The notes under the pieces were generated by a model. That model did no database searches and was not told where the DNA came from. It worked only from the letters and a program-made list of their open reading frames with translations. Position numbers and translations under genes: made by a program. Source: an uncultured Verrucomicrobiota bacterium (lineage in GTDB: Bacteria > Verrucomicrobiota > Kiritimatiellia > RFP12 > UBA1067). Taken from it: a DNA stretch of 7,645 nucleotides. Within the stretch, counting starts at the first letter, position 1. Every line of letters starts with the position of its first letter. Location of the stretch: assembly GCA_945947925.1 (NCBI GenBank), contig CAMEZU010000082.1, forward strand, positions 1 through 7,645. The letters are read 5' to 3'. Positions 5,189-7,645 of this stretch are shown here, one piece after another.

Positions 5189-6181
5189 TCAGATGTTGAA
5201 TTCGCAGATCACCGTCGTACCGCCGGGGACGGACGACTTGATGTTGAAGACGTCCGCGACGCGCTTGCAGTTCGAGAGCCCCATGCCTGCACCGAAGCCC
5301 ATCGAGCGGATCCAGTCGTTGGCCGTGGATGTGCCGTCCTGGCAGGCCCATTCGACGTCCTGGATGCCCGGCCCCTTGTCCTTCGAGATGATCGTCACTT
5401 TGTTCGAGTCAAGCACCACGGTAATCGATCCGCCCAGCGAATGGATGCAGACGTTGATTTCAAGCTCGTACGCGGCCACGGCCACGCGACGGATCACCTT
5501 CGCGCTGATGCCGACATCCTTGAGCATGCGCTTGATCTCGTTCGCCGCCTTGCCGGCGTTGGCCATGTCGTTGCGCACGACGAGGAACTGGCGCATCGAA
5601 TAGTACGGGATGGCGCCCTCGCTGCGGGCCGACGCCTCGGCGGGCCTGACGGCCGCGTTGGACTTGCCCTCAAGCCGGGAAACCTCGTTCGAGAGCTCCT
5701 TCAGAAGGACGTTCGTCATGTCGCGCTGGGAAATGATGCCGACGAACTCGTGTTCCTTGTTCAGCACGGGGAAGCGACCGAACGTGTAGTTGTGGAAGTA
5801 CTTGAGCGCGAACGTGAGGGGCATGTCCTCCTCAAGGACGACAAGGCTCGTCGACATGTGCTTGCTGCACGGGTCGTCGAGCCAGCCGCCTTCGAGCGCG
5901 CGGATGATCTGATTGACGGACACCATGCCGAAGAGGCGCTTGCCGTCGAGGACAGGGAGTCCCGAGATCTTGTTGTCGCGCAGGCGCTCCTTCGCGGTGC
6001 GAAGCGTGTCCTCGCGGGTAAGCGAAATGATGTTGGAGCCGCGCATCACGTCCTTGACGCGAAAGCGCTGGAGGAGCTCCATGACGACAAGCGGAGAATC
6101 CTTGCCGACATAGTCAGCCATGATCTCGTCGTCGCTGCGGCTCTCGCCGCCGGAAAGGATCTTGGGCTCGTACTCGCTCAC
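5189..6181 (-). CDS. CBS-domain pair fused to an RsbW/RsbT-like ATP-binding domain
   Basis: A 330-residue soluble protein. Residues about 43-165 form two CBS domains (VKDVMRGSNIISLTREDTL and GLPVLDGKRLFGMVS; then SKHMSTSLVVLEEDMPL, GRFPVLNKEHEFVGIISQRD), usually sensors of adenine nucleotides. After a linker (165-195), residues 197-330 are a GHKL ATPase of the anti-sigma factor kinase type: N-box YELEINVCIHSLGG (E241, N243), G1 box D268-KGPGI, G2 box GFGAGMGLSN (296-304). No phospho-acceptor His domain is seen, so it resembles a Ser/Thr kinase like SpoIIAB/RsbT rather than a sensor His kinase. The start is GTG 6181, with GAGGGG 9 nt before it and 5 nt after the DRTGG gene stop; a longer open frame to 6295 only overlaps that gene. 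The partner substrate is unknown; a role in switching hydrogenase or redox genes is inference. Confidence 0.85.
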   Translation of the reverse strand: MSEYEPKILSGGESRSDDEIMADYVGKDSPLVVMELLQRFRVKDVMRGSNIISLTREDTLRTAKERLRDNKISGLPVLDGKRLFGMVSVNQIIRALEGGWLDDPCSKHMSTSLVVLEEDMPLTFALKYFHNYTFGRFPVLNKEHEFVGIISQRDMTNVLLKELSNEVSRLEGKSNAAVRPAEASARSEGAIPYYSMRQFLVVRNDMANAGKAANEIKRMLKDVGISAKVIRRVAVAAYELEINVCIHSLGGSITVVLDSNKVTIISKDKGPGIQDVEWACQDGTSTANDWIRSMGFGAGMGLSNCKRVADVFNIKSSVPGGTTVICEFNI

Positions 6182-6186
6182 GTCAG

Positions 6187-6531
6187 TCAGCCCCTCTTCT
6201 CGGCTTCCTGCGCAAGATAGAGCTTCACGCAGGAATCGTACTTCGAGTACGGAGAAGAGATGAGCGGGATGCCGAGCGTGTCGGCCACCTGGCACATCGT
6301 CGCCGGAAGCGGCTTCGCGTTATGCACGACGACCGCGACCGCGCCGACGATGTTCGCCGTCCGCACGGCCTGGTCCGAGGCCAGGGAGGTCAGCAGCAGA
6401 ACGTCATCCGCATCGCAGAGCAGAACATCGCTCATCAGGTCGTTTGCCACAATTGCCCCGACCGTCGCGTCGCTCTCACCGCCGGCCACCAGCTTGCCAT
6501 CCAAGGTCTTGATCACATCAGAAATTTTCAT
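6187..6531 (-). CDS. DRTGG-domain protein (first copy)
   Basis: A 114-residue single-domain protein, near the usual length of stand-alone DRTGG proteins. It opens MKISDVIKTLDGKLVAGGE. It carries the core VANDLMSDVLL, a hydrophobic strand DDVLLLTS, then AVRTANIVGAVAVVVHNAKPLP and the closing LGIPLISSPYSKYD, which is the family pattern (SDLLSDVM...; GIPLLSTP). No membrane segment or catalytic motif is visible. The function of DRTGG domains is not established; they are found with phosphotransacetylases, CBS proteins and [FeFe]-hydrogenase gene clusters. It is the first gene of a two-gene - strand operon with the CBS-ATPase and is divergent from the PHP gene. It has no Shine-Dalgarno; a -10 box stands 6 nt before the ATG, so the mRNA is probably leaderless. 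Confidence 0.82.
   Translation of the reverse strand: MKISDVIKTLDGKLVAGGESDATVGAIVANDLMSDVLLCDADDVLLLTSLASDQAVRTANIVGAVAVVVHNAKPLPATMCQVADTLGIPLISSPYSKYDSCVKLYLAQEAEKRG
6191..6197 (-). promoter_or_regulatory. Ribosome binding site of the CBS-ATPase gene
   Basis: AGAGGGG on the - strand lies within the last codons of the upstream DRTGG gene, 9 nt before GTG 6181. It supports the GTG start and translational coupling of the two genes. Confidence 0.6.
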
Positions 6532-6537
6532 GAACAG

Positions 6538-6546
6538 ATTATAGCA
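6538..6546 (-). promoter_or_regulatory. Extended -10 promoter of the DRTGG/CBS-ATPase operon (leaderless)
   Basis: On the - strand TGCTATAAT is a perfect extended -10. It is followed by six bases (CTGTTC) and then ATG at 6531, so the predicted +1 is the A of the start codon. I see no good -35 at 16-18 nt, which the TGn extension can compensate for. No alternative start codon exists between the upstream in-frame TGA (6561-6559) and 6531. Confidence 0.72.
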
Positions 6547-6571
6547 TATTGCTGGGAGTCAGCTGGTAAAA

Positions 6572-6600
6572 TTTACACCCTCTCTTGATTGTGATAAAAT
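6572..6600 (+). promoter_or_regulatory. Promoter of the PHP gene (leaderless)
   Basis: TTTACA (6572-6577), a 17-nt spacer ending in TGA, then TAAAAT (6595-6600), six bases (ACGCTC) and ATG 6607. This gives a near-consensus sigma70-type promoter with extended -10 whose +1 falls on the start codon. The in-frame TAA (6595-6597) inside the -10 box excludes any upstream start. Confidence 0.75.
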
Positions 6601-6606
6601 ACGCTC

Positions 6607-7347
6607 ATGAAGTTCGATCTCCACATCCATTCCTGCCTGTCGCCTTGCGCGAGCCTTGAGATGAGCCCGGCGGCCCTTGTCGAGGCGGCTGTCAAGGCGG
6701 GGATGGACGGGATTGCGCTCACGGACCACCAGTCCGCGAAGAACACGCCGGCGATCGCCGAATGCGCGCGGCGGGCCGGGCTCAAATGCCTCTACGGCAT
6801 CGAGGTGCAGACGGCCGAAGAAGTCCATACCGTCGCCCTCTTCGACACCGTGGAGGCGGCGCTGGCGCTGACGGACTGGGTCTACGCCGCGCTGCCGCGC
6901 CGCAAGAACGATCCGGACACGTTCGGCGACCAGCCTGTCGTCACCTGGGACGAGGACATCGTCGAGATAGAGGAACGGCTCCTCGCCGCCGGCTGCGCGC
7001 GGTCCGTCCCTGAGGTCGCGGATTTCGTACACGGACGCGGCGGACTCTACCTCGCCGCGCATGTGGACCGTCCCAACTTCTCCGTCTTCGGCTCCCTCGG
7101 CGCGATTCCAGAAGCCCCTGACGGCGGACACTACTTCGACGCCGTCGAGCTCTCCCGCACCGCGACCGCGACGGACTGGCTCCCGCGCGTCACCGGCTAC
7201 GCGACGGTGCGCTCCTCCGACGCCCACCATCTCTGCGACGTCTCCCGCGTCTGGACCGAGGCCGAAGGAGAGTTCACGATTGCCGGCCTCAAGGACATCT
7301 TCGCCCGCAAGGCGACTCGCCTCTCCCCCCGACTCACCACCTTCTAA
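6607..7347 (+). CDS. PHP-domain metal-dependent phosphoesterase
   Basis: A 246-residue PHP (polymerase and histidinol phosphatase) domain protein, a TIM-barrel-like metallohydrolase. The metal ligands are visible in order: DLHIHSCLSPC (H6, H8), GIALTDHQS (D40, H41), GIEVQT (E66), EVHTVALFD (H74), LAAHVDRP (H152) and RSSDAHH (D205, H207). The set is complete, so it is probably active on a phosphate ester, but the substrate cannot be read from the sequence; a nucleotide or small phosphorylated metabolite is a guess. Similar PHP proteins occur beside DRTGG and anti-sigma-like ATPase genes in [FeFe]-hydrogenase clusters. The start is certain because the family begins at this Met and the frame is closed 10 nt upstream. 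No Shine-Dalgarno; transcription probably starts at the ATG. The next gene begins 22 nt after the stop, co-oriented. Confidence 0.88.
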   Translation: MKFDLHIHSCLSPCASLEMSPAALVEAAVKAGMDGIALTDHQSAKNTPAIAECARRAGLKCLYGIEVQTAEEVHTVALFDTVEAALALTDWVYAALPRRKNDPDTFGDQPVVTWDEDIVEIEERLLAAGCARSVPEVADFVHGRGGLYLAAHVDRPNFSVFGSLGAIPEAPDGGHYFDAVELSRTATATDWLPRVTGYATVRSSDAHHLCDVSRVWTEAEGEFTIAGLKDIFARKATRLSPRLTTF

Positions 7348-7369
7348 CCTCACAACCCTTCAACCCTCC

Positions 7370-7645
7370 ATGACCCTTCAAGACCTTGTCAGCAAACTGA
7401 ACGGAACCCTCGTCGTCGACAAGCCCGACGCCGTCATCACCAGCGCCTATACCTCGGATCTACTCTCCGACGTGATGGGCCATTGCGGCGACGAGTCGGC
7501 GCTGATTACGATTCAGAACCATCTCAACACGATTGCCGTCTGCACGCTCGCCGGCATCGAGGTGATCGTCATCTGCCACAACCGTCCGGTGCCGGACGAC
7601 ATGAAGGCCGCTGCCGCACGCGAGGACGTCGCGATCGTCACGACG
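7370..7645 (+). CDS. DRTGG-domain protein (second copy, 3' partial)
   Basis: The first 92 codons of a second DRTGG-type protein; the rest lies beyond the window. It opens MTLQDLVSKLNGTLVVDK, then shows the family core YTSDLLSDVM, ITIQNHLNTIAVCTLAGIEVIVICHNRPVP, and the start of the closing strand EDVAIVTT. It aligns along its length with the copy at 6187-6531 (shared DL-(M/L)-SDV core, strand order, and the hydrophobic strand before HN(A/R)P), but the two are clearly diverged, so this is not a recent duplication. It sits behind the PHP gene in a probable operon, with no Shine-Dalgarno: the 22-nt gap is C-rich and contains a doubled CAACCCTN. The homologous sets in other anaerobes often continue into Fe-S and hydrogenase genes. 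Confidence 0.8.
   Translation, partial: MTLQDLVSKLNGTLVVDKPDAVITSAYTSDLLSDVMGHCGDESALITIQNHLNTIAVCTLAGIEVIVICHNRPVPDDMKAAAAREDVAIVTT

Noticed and set aside
5441..6220. + strand open frame of 259 codons opposite the CBS-ATPase gene
   Set aside because: Composition typical of a mirror frame and no motif; the - strand protein has convincing CBS and ATPase motifs.
6182..6295. Longer N-terminus for the CBS-ATPase starting at 6295
   Set aside because: It overlaps the DRTGG gene in another frame; GTG 6181 has a good ribosome binding site at proper spacing.
1..7645. CRISPR arrays, tRNA or rRNA genes, transposase genes
   Set aside because: None seen: no spaced direct repeats of CRISPR size, no cloverleaf-like sequence, and no transposase motif on either strand.

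Overview
The window is GC-rich and almost fully coding. It looks like a piece of the chromosome of an anaerobic, hydrogen- or ferredoxin-metabolising bacterium. Short low-complexity repeat tracts near genes (a GAATGWA heptamer array, an ATCCAAAC-type octamer array) and an HU protein with an extended N-terminus resemble what I recall from PVC-group genomes (Kiritimatiellota/Verrucomicrobiota). That placement is weak inference only.

Region 1 (1-4647, + strand) is a tight operon for a membrane complex of the group 4 [NiFe]-hydrogenase / complex I superfamily. The order is HyfC-like (5' end outside the window), HyfE-like, HyfF-like, HyfG-like large subunit, then one protein joining a HyfH-like ferredoxin domain to a HyfI-like small subunit. 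The ion-pumping membrane residues and the proximal Fe-S ligands are kept. The large subunit does not have the two CxxC motifs that hold Ni-Fe: it shows C-x-x-D near the N-terminus and a single displaced Cys near the C-terminus. This points to an Ehr-type (energy-converting-hydrogenase-related) complex rather than a true hydrogenase. It has no NuoC-like domain, no HyfD and only one ferredoxin cluster. Two short tandem-repeat tracts touch the operon: one supplies the stop codon of hyfE, and the other sits in frame inside the large-subunit gene.

Region 2 (4648-5188) starts with a perfect 30-bp palindrome between convergent genes. Next come an HU-family nucleoid protein (- strand) with its own ribosome binding site and sigma70-like promoter, and then a 58-bp imperfect palindrome that probably terminates the genes upstream on the - strand.

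Region 3 (5189-7645) holds two divergent gene pairs: (-) DRTGG protein then a CBS-CBS-ATPase (RsbW/RsbT-like) protein, and (+) PHP-domain phosphoesterase then a second DRTGG protein (cut by the window end). From family knowledge, this DRTGG / anti-sigma-like ATPase / PHP set accompanies electron-bifurcating [FeFe]-hydrogenase operons in anaerobes, so a HydABC-type cluster may lie just downstream. The divergent promoter region is striking: on each strand an extended -10 box ends exactly 6 nt before the only possible ATG, which predicts leaderless mRNAs in both directions.

Together the window pairs a putative ferredoxin-linked ion pump with what is likely a redox or hydrogen-sensing regulatory module.
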